A DNA stretch of 64,000 nucleotides from Echinostoma caproni. Lineage: Eukaryota; Platyhelminthes; Trematoda; Plagiorchiida; Echinostomatidae. The DNA is taken from the NCBI GenBank assembly GCA_900618425.1, contig UZAN01039787.1, forward strand, positions 49,306 through 113,305, in the 5' to 3' direction. The position numbers and the translations under genes were made by a program. Under the pieces are notes generated by a model that was not told where the DNA came from, made no database searches, and saw only the letters and a list, made by a program, of their open reading frames with translations. How positions within the stretch are numbered: position 1 is the stretch's first letter; each line of letters starts with the position of its first letter. Positions 49,567 through 60,335 of the stretch are shown here, piece after piece.

Positions 49567-50029
49567 NNNNNNNNNNNNNNNNNNNNNNNNNNNNNNNNNN
49601 NNNNNNNNNNNNNNNNNNNNNNNNNNNNNNNNNNNNNNNNNNNNNNNNNNNNNNNNNNNNNNNNNNNNNNNNNNNNNNNNNNNNNNNNNNNNNNNNNNNN
49701 NNNNNNNNNNNNNNNNNNNNNNNNNNNNNNNNNNNNNNNNNNNNNNNNNNNNNNNNNNNNNNNNNNNNNNNNNNNNNNNNNNNNNNNNNNNNNNNNNNNN
49801 NNNNNNNNNNNNNNNNNNNNNNNNNNNNNNNNNNNNNNNNNNNNNNNNNNNNNNNNNNNNNNNNNNNNNNNNNNNNNNNNNNNNNNNNNNNNNNNNNNNN
49901 NNNNNNNNNNNNNNNNNNNNNNNNNNNNNNNNNNNNNNNNNNNNNNNNNNNNNNNNNNNNNNNNNNNNNNNNNNNNNNNNNNNNNNNNNNNNNNNNNNNN
50001 NNNNNNNNNNNNNNNNNNNNNNNNNNNNN
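49567..50029. other. Assembly gap of 463 N
   Basis: An unbroken run of N. Reading frames through it are meaningless. Confidence 0.99.
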
Positions 50030-50379
50030 CACGCATAGCTGAAAATGCACAGGTATTGACAGCACGGGTTTGCTAAGTCCACGTTTTCACTTGAAGAGGT
50101 TCTTTAAGTTTATAAATCCGTTTGATATGTTCAATCGTACATAAAGGGTAAGAATAATCTATATGTTGACATGCTTTGATCATGGGAGGACCAGCATGCG
50201 TAGTAGGGTAACTTTGAGTCTCCAGCCGATCACGAGCCACCCTCAAGATCACGGATGCAGTTTGTGCGTAGCACTTAAAATACGCACAAGAACTGAGACA
50301 CTTCTAACAAAAACACTGACTAACCTGAGCTAAGACTTTATTCTCTTTTCCAGATCTCTTAATCTTCTTTCTCGATGCA

Positions 50380-50810
50380 GCGGCATTTCAAAGACCGTTT
50401 TGGTTGACTTTATTGTGAGCAAGCATTTTGACTCATGCGATCGATTTATCAGCCATATCCAGTCCAACGAGGAACACTGCCTGCACTCCCATCTCATTAA
50501 ATCGGTCTCTCATCCGAGTACCCGTTCCCAATTTCGGATTCTTTATGCACGCACCACCACACATAAAAACAGCATGATCCCTTATTTTGCTCGCATCTTG
50601 ATCAACCGAGCAAATATTATTGCTGACTTGAACAATCATCTCTCACATTAGGATTTTACGTAAACCCATCTGTTTGTCATTTAGTAAACGTATATTTTCT
50701 TCTTTTTCTGATACTTAACGTTTTTTTTTTTTCAACTGTAACATGTCGAAAATGCTGAAAATTCATCCTATCGGGTGCATAAAGCTTTAATTGACTTGAC
50801 TGACTGACTG
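50380..50810 (+). mobile_element. CR1-like LINE, C-terminus and 3' end
   Basis: An 83-codon frame (50400-50651) reads as the C-terminal tail of a LINE polyprotein (KHFDSCDRFISHI, then LINRANIIADL). It parallels the C-terminal part of the copy at 33310-34130. The 3' UTR ends GAAAATTCATCCTATCGGGTGCATAAAGCTT followed by TTGACTTGACTGACTGACTGAC. This is a 5'-truncated insertion whose C-terminal frame is still open. Confidence 0.82.
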
Positions 50811-52264
50811 ACTAAGAAGCATATACTATATCTGGACAGTCCTACAGAACACATGATGAGAAGAAAAATTGGCAAACATACATTGTTTTCAGTGTTATAT
50901 AATCATGCAAATAAAAGAAGTAAATAAGTAATTTCAAACTGCAGTAACTTTTGATCATATTTGTTTCCAATTTGAGTATCAGTTTCACTAAGAGTTAATA
51001 ATCATATTTTTCGCGTGTTTTAGAATGGGAAATTTGTCAGTAGTCCGGACACAAGGGCTTAGTTGTTTGCACAAGTGCTTTTAATCCGACAGAGAGGTTT
51101 TGTGAAAATGAATGTTGACTGCTTCCGCTATGGCAAGAATACTGAACCGCTCTTACCTAAACACCATAGCGTCCAGAATCTCTGTATCAAGTTATAAGAG
51201 AATCGTGCATGCACATGCTGTTTCGTACCTGAGCCGCAGCGGGGGCAGTCAGTATCCGTTTTCATTTCATCGCTCCATTTGCTCAAAAGCAATTTATGCA
51301 AACATTCAAGCTCCCATAGTCGGATTGCCAACAAATGACTCATCATGAAACATCGGAGTCGAGGATAACTGACTTTTAACAAAGCCCACACTGAATGTGG
51401 GAAACCATCACGACACAAAGCAGATGTGAGTAACTTACATCGAAACCTGCTTACTTAGTATACAGTACACATTCAGTAATGCATGCTTGATTACCTAGAT
51501 CACACACGGATTCATGAACGTCACAATTCTTAAACGTATGGCCGTGTATAGCAAAATAATCGCATGCAATCACAAGCATTCACCTTTCGAGATAGCACCG
51601 ATGAATCGGAAATGATCACAAATCTAACTTTTACAACCCCATCAGGGTTCAGGAAATCGAAAATTACAAGTTCCAAGAGAATATGCTTTCCTCAAACAAT
51701 TAAAGTGTGAAATAACTCAGGAAGTAATTATTCAGTATTGAAAAATGCAGAACCGTAGTTTCTCTTAATTCAGTATCTTGTTTTCTATGCAGTATGAGAT
51801 GATTCCTTTTAGTAAATCAATCAATATGAATATGAAAAGTATTGAAAACTTTTTATGCAAGTGTTTGTAATAGTAACTGGTTGGTCCGTTTCTATCAGCA
51901 ACTGATAGTCTTTATCACTAACCCGGAATAAGCAATTAGACTACGGTTAGGTGATCAATGCACGTAATTCGCAAAATGATGGCTTCGTTTCGGGAAATTC
52001 AAAAGGAAACCTTTTTCGATAGCGTTTGAAGTAACAAAAATATAAGTTAGTCATTATGATAATATTCACTCAGAAGTTAATTGCAATAGGTTTACAAATG
52101 TGCAGTATGTTTTTCCATCGTTATGACATCTTCCAAAAATCTTCTTCCATTGCAATGGTTCAGTGTCATGGAATACGAAGTCCAAACACGTTTCACACGG
52201 AAAATGAACACGTTTGAAGCTACTGACTCGGTTGTATACATAATTTCTTAGGGAGCTTTCTCAT
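50811..52264. other. Intergenic sequence, no gene recognised
   Basis: Only short ORFs. A minus-strand frame at 51128-51418 has a CPRCG pair but no other support. Confidence 0.5.
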
Positions 52265-53395
52265 TCAAGGTCTTACTGACCGCGGCCTAGGATCCGACGT
52301 GTTAAACGTTGTTATGAACTATTTCTCTTGTATGATGTGATTTATCCCATGCGATGGCAAAACTTTATCCTCTTATTACGTTAAATCTGATCTCTTTCCC
52401 GGTGCCATTTTATCTCCTTTTTCTCTGTATATAAATAACCTTCCTGTCCCTACCAAATTTATCACCTGTAAGTATGCTGACGATGGGGTGATTGGGTGCT
52501 CGTCCAATAACCAAGTACCTTTCCGCCAACTCCAAGATATTCTGAACGTCGTTTTTAGATGATCTCTGCTTAGATAGCTTATGCCTAATGTTTCTAAGTG
52601 TGTTGATGTTTCCCTTCATCTTAAATCCAGCTCTTGTTATCAAATTACTTTTATGAATTAGCTGGCCTCATAGTTGACAGCCACAGCTTTCCCACAGCTG
52701 ACTGTAGAATAACTCGGTGTCGTTGTATCTCACAATCTCTCTTGGACTGACCATGTAAGAAACGTTTAGAATAGGGTTCGTAAATTTTCTGTATTTGCTT
52801 TAAACTTAGGAACCTTGCTGTTCCGACAAAACTGATTTTTGACTTTGTGGTTGTATGCATCCTCCCTTATTGACTGTATTGTTCCACGGCCTGAAAGAAA
52901 AACATTTCATATTAATTTTGCGATCCATAAAACTCCTGCCCCAATATAGTTGCGTCCTGGTAAATTTTGTGGTGTGCATGCTTATCGACGCATGTGAACG
53001 AATAACTGATCGAATATTGAACGACGATAATTACTGCACGCACAACGAACCCCGCTTAAACCAATGGCAAACCCCCGTACTCGCCCCCATTATAAACTCC
53101 TCACAAGCACCTTCACATGCAGAAACAGCTTCGTTCTTTTTACTTTCCCCATTTTAAGAGAACTGGGCACCAACTAGTACAGGTTCCGTGGAACACCTCA
53201 TAAGTTAGTACATTTATTTATTGTTTAAACGGCCGATTTTGTCTATTTACTCGCAGTGCGCTGTCGTATTTGTTTATCCTCTTTCAACTCTTCTTCGTAT
53301 TTCCCAATTTCCACTGTATTCTCGTGTACTCGCTGAAAATTCACCTATCGCCAGCATAAAGCTTAGTTTGACTTGAATGACTTGACTTGGTTTGA
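52265..53395 (+). mobile_element. CR1-like LINE relic with YADD box and 3' end
   Basis: The + strand reads GLGSDVLNVVMNYFSC, then KSDLFPGAILSPFLFSLYIN, the RT box that normally begins SGVPQGAILSP. It then reads ITCKYADDGVIG, with the catalytic YADD coded at 52473-52484. After frame changes, the LGVVVSHNLSWTDHVRNV thumb box and a C-terminal part follow. The 3' end is GAAAATTCACCTATCGCCAGCATAAAGCTT and then GACTTGAATGACTTGACTTGG, shared with the copies at 33310 and 50380. The active site is intact, but the GVPQG box is altered and there are several stops. Confidence 0.88.
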
Positions 53396-56300
53396 GCGAT
53401 GACCACAGGTGGCTTTGGTGAATTTAGTACCCATATGTGCGTTTGCTTTAGAGAGATCGTCGGTTTCCAATCCGTGCTTGACTACTTCCCCTCTGTCCAA
53501 CGTGTAATATAATGGCTTACCGAGATCAGTAGTGGACGTTCCAAACCATTCACAAATAGAATAAAAACACAACCTTAGAAGCCCATGGAACGTAGTACAC
53601 TAACAGTAACTTCAGTTTTACATACGTGCATGCATGTACCTTGAGAGGGAGAATATGTGTGCAGACAAAAGTTGGCAAAATATCGTGAATTAGTGTTGTA
53701 TTCTGTGTCACTTTACGCAATGTACCACGCAACAACATGACCTTTGAATACAATCCTGTTACACGCAGATACATAAAGATCAGATCGGATGAGTTTTACA
53801 ATAAACGTGCACATCTAAATGACCATCAAGTGTTAAACTGTTTTGCTAAATTGTTTAGTAGAGTATTAGTTATACAATGATTGGATTGTGAAAACTTTGA
53901 ATCACTAATTCACCGAACATTTATCTGATAGACGTAATTTCATCGTTATTAGGATGAAAATATTTAGAAACGAAAAGACACTGGTCCTCCGGGCCTGATG
54001 TATGCAATTTGGGAACACCTATCAGGGGGAACAATAGTGGGATTCTCTTCAAATATTGCCTTCCTAACCATGTTTTAAAGTATCTCTATAAATTTAAACA
54101 TATACGTTTCACACGCGAAGAGACGCCGTGCCTGTCGGTGATGGAATAGCAGTAAAATCAGTACGCATATGCTGCCGCACGGGAATCAAAATCTTGAGTG
54201 CTTCTACTGCTTTTCACTGTCTATCAGCCTGCGGGAATGCTGTTCAACAAATGCCCACTTGTAGAAATTAGAGCAGCACTCCTAACGCCGTTTATTCGAA
54301 CTTGATTCAGTTTGCGTGATTGTTGTTGTCAGTGAATGGAATGTGCCACAGTTCAGTTGGAAGAAAATAACCTCGTTATTGATCAAGTGAGTAGTTTTAT
54401 CAGCGCCAAATAGAATACTGCATAATTCTTGAAAAACCGTATTTGTTTCGCCGTTTGTCTCGTTTCGGCTGAAGCCAAGTGGTGTTAGGTTGACGGAAAT
54501 ATTTTTGCCACATAAAAGGAACTGATGCCGGGTGTTGTCTAAAACGAACTTCATTGAACCGTGATACACTGATCTCATTATTGGAATCACTGAACTGTCT
54601 CGTGCAGTAGTGTTTGTGTGAAGCGTTTGTTGAACATAAAGAGGGATGCTACGTGAGATTCTCAAAAGCTTTCGTAACTATACAAACGGCCAATTCAGCT
54701 ATCTGATTTGGTACACAAGTAACACTTGGGGTTCATATCTGGTGCAGTCAAATCAAGTGAGGAATAGAGTAAAAACGTTAGGCCTATGTACCGTGTATAT
54801 TATGGTTGCTTCAACTAAGGTTATTTTGGTATCCCCTTCGGTGGTAGCATTCGTTGACCTGAAATGAAATGCGACTAAAACGTTCATTTTTTTCCAATCT
54901 TTTTTGCTCAAATTTGTCTAAACCCGGTATATAACAGAGAGCGGGCATGTGTAACCCATTTCAGCGATGTGCTGCTCGCCAGGTTGTTTTAATCCTTTTG
55001 TGCACGGTTTCCTAACAATCCAGTTTGTAGGCTTATTGTGCGCAAGCAAATTTGCTCTACTTAGCACCAGCCTCCTGCGATCCGAAACAATGCGAAATCG
55101 ACTACTGTGATGCATGGGGCATTGTAGTTGATTGTACATTGACGTTTGTCACATACATTTGAGTTTGTTTCCTTTCCTGAGTGGTGTTTGACTATCGTCG
55201 CAATCGTGTTTTTGAATGAGCATCAAGTCAGAAACCAATAGTCAGTTTAGGGAAACATAGGAACTGGGAAGTGAGCATCGATTTAACCTCGGGCAAGTTG
55301 TATTATTTTACTTTCTTAAATCTGGAACAACTGATCACACACCTCTGGATCAGGTGGGGGATAGTATGTAATAATCACAGGCTGACCAATGATAAGAAAA
55401 GTAATAAAACAATACAATAGTTGCTACCTGAAACCCTTGGGCACCACATTGAGGCCGTCGTTGAAAAAATTATGAAACGGATGCCTCGTAAATGTTTACA
55501 TTCTTATAAGTATCTATGGTTGTATTTGTGCTTATGATCGATCGAGTGGCGCCGATCTGCGAACTATGGTCCAAGCGTAGTTATGATATAACACTCCATT
55601 GTTTTGCAATGTTGCCATAGCTACACGAGACCCTAGAAACGCCCTTATAGACCGACATTGGACTCGGTTACATTGGTACACTTGTATCTAATGAGTAAAA
55701 TTACGTGATTTTTTGTCACTTGTTAAAAGCAACGCACATTCATCTGATTTGTTGACCTTATTGATCGTTTTGACTGAGGTGTAAATTCACCGTGCCTGTC
55801 TCGCGCTCGGCAGCTCTGCGTTACGTTGTGCCTCGAGCCACTGTCCACAAAAGAACTATGTGGAATTTCTCGCAACCGTTCATGTCAAGGTCATCAGACG
55901 AGGTGATTCGCATGAAACGCGTGTGGTTCACCGCAAAGTGACGTTTTTATTGCATTGCTTATAATGAAGAGGGAGTGTTGTATGTGTGCTTCACTGACAG
56001 TCTGTCAGGCAAAGTACGAAACAGTCGCAAAGTTGCTGCATCCACTGTGCGAATTGGTCAAACAAAATAAGCACACACAACAATGTTTACAATGCATGTG
56101 ATCAACCCGTTTTCACAGTACTAGTAAGCAATGGTTAAGCGACTTCAAACACTTGTTGAACTCAAACAAAGCCTAATTTGCCGCCAGCATTCACGTAAAT
56201 ACTTATTACTGCCTCACATAAAATACTGCTATTTCGAAAGCAAGGACAACCGGATCACAAAATTATCATAATCAACTAACATGAAGTATCATCTCGTTCC

Positions 56301-57548
56301 TATCCAAAATTTATCAAAAAGTACTAGAATTATACTGCTCTCAATACTGTCAATAACTGTAACGGAGGTTCAAAGATTCATCCCACCCATTTGCCTACCC
56401 AGGATACCAAAGCTGTACAAATCCATGGTAAACCATTCTAACAGCACTGATCGTATAGCATAGTTTGTGCTCTCCAGGGAAAATTTCTTCTGTTGCCTAT
56501 CTCTCACTTCACCGTGAATGAGTTACAGAAAATGAAACGTAAAATGTCTCTTTGAAGTTACAATAAAATTTGACATACACATTTATATGATCCCATAAGT
56601 ATACTTCCTCAACCTTTCCAGTTAAAACACTACCAATGAATGGGTACAAAAACAGTTCATCGAATTATGGTGGTCAGCATACTACGTACTGAACACTATG
56701 AAAATTAGATGTAAACAGTGTCACTATCTAAAGGGTTTCCGATTTTTCCACTTAAACAGATCACCAAGAATTAGTCACCCATATTGTAGACGAAGTGAGC
56801 GTAACCCTTCCAGCCAAACTCAAATAAAGTACAGAATGTGGGTGGGAAGCGTAAGAAACGTGTAAGCTCATCATTGCTTAGCATTACTGAAAACCATTGC
56901 GAACGACTTTTTACATCCATGCTCATCAAACTTACAGGACAGGTTAGGTCTAGCAATTATTTTATCGCCGTCATCACGTGTGTCATTAGTCCACTAATAT
57001 GTCCTAGGTGACGGCTTAAGACGTAATATGTATGCACCCCAAAATATCGTTGTCCTCGATGAAGGAGTCAACACAACTTCAAATATGCTAGTAAAATCGA
57101 ATATTAGTTGGATAAAAATACAAATTTCCTTTAATTGGGAAGTAACCCCTTATTCAGTAGTTCGCAATTCTAATTTATACACCTCGTCATTGTTATTCGG
57201 AGACAGATAACCATCATTGGTGAATCAGTTCAGTGACGCAAATTTCCACACTAGAGACAACATAAAACTATTCCTTCCATATAACTTATTGCGTGATTGA
57301 GTGTTCTATTATCCTTATTTGTGCGTGTGAACTTCTTTATTGTTGAACTACTGCACTTGTGAATAAACAGTTATGACTACCGAACGGAGTGTTGAAGAGC
57401 CGGTGTTGTTGTGGCGTTGAACAATTTTTCTCAGATTCAGCAGTGATAAAGACTGTGATAATCTAACCATTTGGATGGTCGAATGGGATCTGTGGATGTG
57501 AGAATCACACAATCGCTGCTTTTGTCGGAGTCACACAGGTTTGTGACA
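53396..57548. other. Intergenic sequence, no gene recognised
   Basis: About 4.1 kb. The longest ORF, 127 codons on the minus strand (54282-54665), is polar with N-glycosylation-like sites. It has no family I recognise and no splice evidence. Confidence 0.5.
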
Positions 57549-57715
57549 TTCATTTTCGTTTTATTTCCTTTCGTTGAGTATGCAAAGATAGGAGGGGGAA
57601 GCGGCAATCAAAAGGCTGACATAGAACACATTATGGGGTAGGATAGGTGGTGGTAGTGGGACTCGAACACATCCTCCAAGGTGATAATTGGTGACGTTAC
57701 CTCCGGGTCACCATC
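57549..57715 (-). repeat. tRNA-derived SINE family 2, copy g
   Basis: On the minus strand: a degraded head ending in box B (GTGTTCGAGTCCC), CACTACCACCACC, a partly deleted body (GATTGCCGCTTCC) and a tail GGAAATAAAACGAAAATGAA. Box A is damaged. Confidence 0.8.
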
Positions 57716-59159
57716 GATAGAATGAATATAATTCATATTTTCTGGTATACAGAATGCCACTCTAAAGTGGCACAGTAAGCCTGGTCGTCCTGAACCACTT
57801 CAGCTCATGAGACAAATTAATATGTGAATATTATTTCTGACTGTCTATACGCGCTCGTATCCATTCTCGTGTGCCTATGTATACGTAATTTTTGTTGGAT
57901 TTCACTGGGTTACTCAAAGGATCTAAAACATTTGTTTCAATATCATAAAAAGAGGAACCGTTAAATTCTTTTGCAATAATCGAGTGACTACATTTCAACT
58001 GGTAGCCCGTTGTACTGCTTTACTTTACGGATTGCAAGTGGTTGGACCCTGGTGAGCAAATCTTTCAATTAAAAAGTCCAATGAGCTGATTTCCTAAATG
58101 GATGATTACTCACTGAAAAGACTTATTTTTCGGTTTTTAGGTTGTGTTTCTTCCAAGTTTATCGCGTACATTTTTACATTCCATTATAAGAACGTCAGCT
58201 ATACAAGAATAACTCAACTTATCATTCAAATATTTTATACAAGATTTTGTTACTTTTCCTAGCAACCTTATTTATTGGTGGTATTTGTAAGCTTCGATCA
58301 AACTGTATCTCGTCGTTGATTACACTATCAGTGATCAGTATCGGCACGATCAAAGGTCTATCGGAAGGAAAAAAGAAAACTCCCCAGCTGAACAAACCGT
58401 GAATGCTGATGGGAGCTTTGAAGATTCAGTGAGACAAGTAATTGAACGGTATCTGGCACAAAAATTATTGGTGGTTCACCTTTCATATGTCGTCTGATTG
58501 TGATAAACAACTCAGTTTTTCCATCGAATGCATCAAAACTGTTATTGAATCGCAAATTTGCTAGGAATCCGATGAACGGGAAAAGAGCAGCTGAATTTTT
58601 CATCATTATTTCAGAACTCCAGTTCCCAAAATCAGAATAAAATATTTTCTTCCTCATTATATTGTAATTAAAAAGACTTTGTTGTACTTTTACACTTCAA
58701 ATAGTTTTTATCAATAGTATTATGGGATAAATGTGACTAGTCAAACGTTGACGCTGTTGTTATCAGTTACAATTATGCGTTCATTGTAAAACTAACATGA
58801 TTTTTATCTTTTCCTTCCACTAGGTATTACCCATGAATCCAAATCAGTTTACCTGCTTAAAACCCAGGAGTATTCATCTGATTTACTCGTATCGAGATCT
58901 AAATTATGTAATTTGTCTTTCGAAGTTTTGTTAATATGTAGAGCTAATTTGATGATGAACTTGAAAGGTATTTTTTCGTGTCCCTCAAGGAATACTGTGC
59001 CGAATGAAGTCACATTCATGTACATATACATCACTAATCCGACTGGTTAAGCACCTTGCATTCACGTGATATTTAAACGGTGATTGCGATCGATGATGCA
59101 AAAGAGATTTGAAAGTCTCATATTATTTACCTATTTGATTTACTCTGACACTAATACGA
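57716..59159. other. Region upstream of the ankyrin gene
   Basis: No promoter motif or upstream exon can be supported. A minus-strand ORF of 99 codons at 58358-58657 has no recognised domain. Confidence 0.45.
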
Positions 59160-59723
59160 ATGGCATATTCAGAAACGGAACAACAAATAAAATCTTTAAA
59201 ACCTTATTCCTATATGGAAGAAGCGTTGTGTAAAGCGGCAGCCAGTGGAAATCTCGGCCTAACCGCGCGTATTTTGCACGAGCGTGTCGATCAGAATTGC
59301 AAAGATGAAGTTGGCAGATCACCGTTGCACTATGCTGCACTGAATGGACACTTTGAAATTATTCGTTTGCTTTTGAGCAATCGAGCCACAGTGGATGTGG
59401 CTGATGCGAACAATGTGACCCCGTTGCACTTGGCTGCTCGTAAAGATCATCTGCGTTGTGCGCAACTGTTGTGCATGGCCGGAGCGGACATTCTGAAAAC
59501 ATGCGCCTCGGGCTGTACACCCCGAGATCTGGCCCCCTATGATTCACCGACTTGTTATTTTCTGGAGCGTTGTGAACTAGGTGACAAACCGAAACCAAAA
59601 ATTCTATTCCAGCGAAACTCAAAATCAATAATCCGTCGGAATATCGGATCTAGAATGTCCACGTCCGTGTCCGGTGAACAAAAATCATCCAAGAGTAAAG
59701 ATATCAAACGAAAAGGCAAATAA
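59160..59723 (+). CDS. Small ankyrin-repeat protein
   Basis: An intact 187-codon ORF. Residues 20-51 form a degenerate first repeat. Residues 52-84 (GRSPLHYAALNGHFEIIRLL) and 85-117 (VTPLHLAARKDHLRCAQLL) are classic ankyrin repeats with the TPLH/SPLH turn, and a short fourth begins at 118 (GCTPRDLA). The last 45 residues are basic and Ser/Lys-rich (KSSKSKDIKRKGK) and may act as a localisation signal. Ankyrin stacks bind protein partners; no catalytic role is expected. An in-frame stop at 59136-59138 supports the ATG at 59160. A good 3' splice acceptor (TATTCAG, ending at 59172) lies just inside the ORF, so this could be a last exon or a trans-splice site. I cannot assign an orthologue. Confidence 0.85.
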   Translation: MAYSETEQQIKSLKPYSYMEEALCKAAASGNLGLTARILHERVDQNCKDEVGRSPLHYAALNGHFEIIRLLLSNRATVDVADANNVTPLHLAARKDHLRCAQLLCMAGADILKTCASGCTPRDLAPYDSPTCYFLERCELGDKPKPKILFQRNSKSIIRRNIGSRMSTSVSGEQKSSKSKDIKRKGK

Positions 59724-59775
59724 CACGAGCGTTAGTAGGAGAACCTTACTTTCACAGACATTTCAATCCCTGTCC

Positions 59776-59781
59776 TTTAAT
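59776..59781 (-). terminator. Possible poly(A) signal of the minus-strand gene
   Basis: ATTAAA on the minus strand, about 374 bases past the stop codon of the exon at 60155-60335. If used, it makes the two opposite transcripts overlap at their 3' ends. Confidence 0.35.
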
Positions 59782-59860
59782 GAGGAGCGGATGGATAAGA
59801 CAAGATATATTTTCAAACAAGAGGAACAAAACATGTAGAAAATCGATGCTGTGATGCGAA

Positions 59861-59866
59861 AATAAA
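59861..59866 (+). terminator. Poly(A) signal of the ankyrin gene
   Basis: AATAAA 138 bases after the ankyrin stop codon, a typical distance. A second AATAAA lies near 60040. Confidence 0.65.
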
Positions 59867-60050
59867 AAAGAGGCATATTATGGGCGGATGAATCACAGAT
59901 AAGCCCTTGTTGTTGTTGTTGTTTTTGTTGCTGTGGTGTTGATGTTGGTGCTTGGACTGGTTGATTGGTTGGTATTTCATTCAACCGCATGCGGTAGTTT
60001 GTTCGTTTTTCTTTTCTCTTGTGAAGCGTAGTCGTAGAAAATAAACAGAA

Positions 60051-60073
60051 CGGCGACGGCGACGGCGACGGCG
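60051..60073. repeat. GGCGAC-type hexanucleotide repeat
   Basis: About four units of CGGCGA, unusually GC-rich for the window, lying in the inferred 3' UTR of the minus-strand gene. A TTG-type run lies nearby at about 59906-59935. Confidence 0.8.
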
Positions 60074-60154
60074 AGGACAACGACAGCGAAAATAAGGCTT
60101 CTGTCACAAACAAAATACATGCTGCTGAATTCGTTCTGTGTGTGTGTGCGTGCA

Positions 60155-60335
60155 TCACGTGGCTGTCAGATCCGCCACGGGGTTGTGCAAATCCAGAGCT
60201 GCATTATCGAACGCGTAATCATTTTGCACCCGGCTGTTCGCTTTTCCATTACCATCCTCGTCGTCTTCATGCAGAACTGTATCACCGGCGAATCGCGTTC
60301 GTGGATTGTTGGAAACACTGAGTCGTTTAGAATTG
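60155..60335 (-). CDS. Probable terminal exon of an unknown minus-strand gene
   Basis: On the minus strand a pyrimidine-rich tract (TTCATTTTTCATTGTTCTCTTCCC) and an acceptor (CAATTTAG) precede an open frame of about 59 codons ending in TGA. The peptide is hydrophilic and acidic in the middle (LHEDDEDGNGK). It ends NDYAFDNAALDLHNPVADLTAT, in the style of the cytoplasmic C-terminus of a membrane transporter or receptor with a Tyr-based sorting signal. No upstream exon was recognised between 60336 and 64000. The frame is open beyond the acceptor to 60523, so the exon could start further upstream. Family unknown. Confidence 0.45.

Noticed and set aside
49344..50082. Five ORFs of 160-230 codons over the second N block
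   Set aside because: Same artefact of translating N.
59763..60158. 131-codon minus-strand ORF with Gln and Ser/Pro runs
   Set aside because: Its composition comes from CAA-type and GGCGAC-type simple repeats. It lies in the inferred 3' UTR of the minus-strand exon and overlaps the ankyrin 3' UTR.
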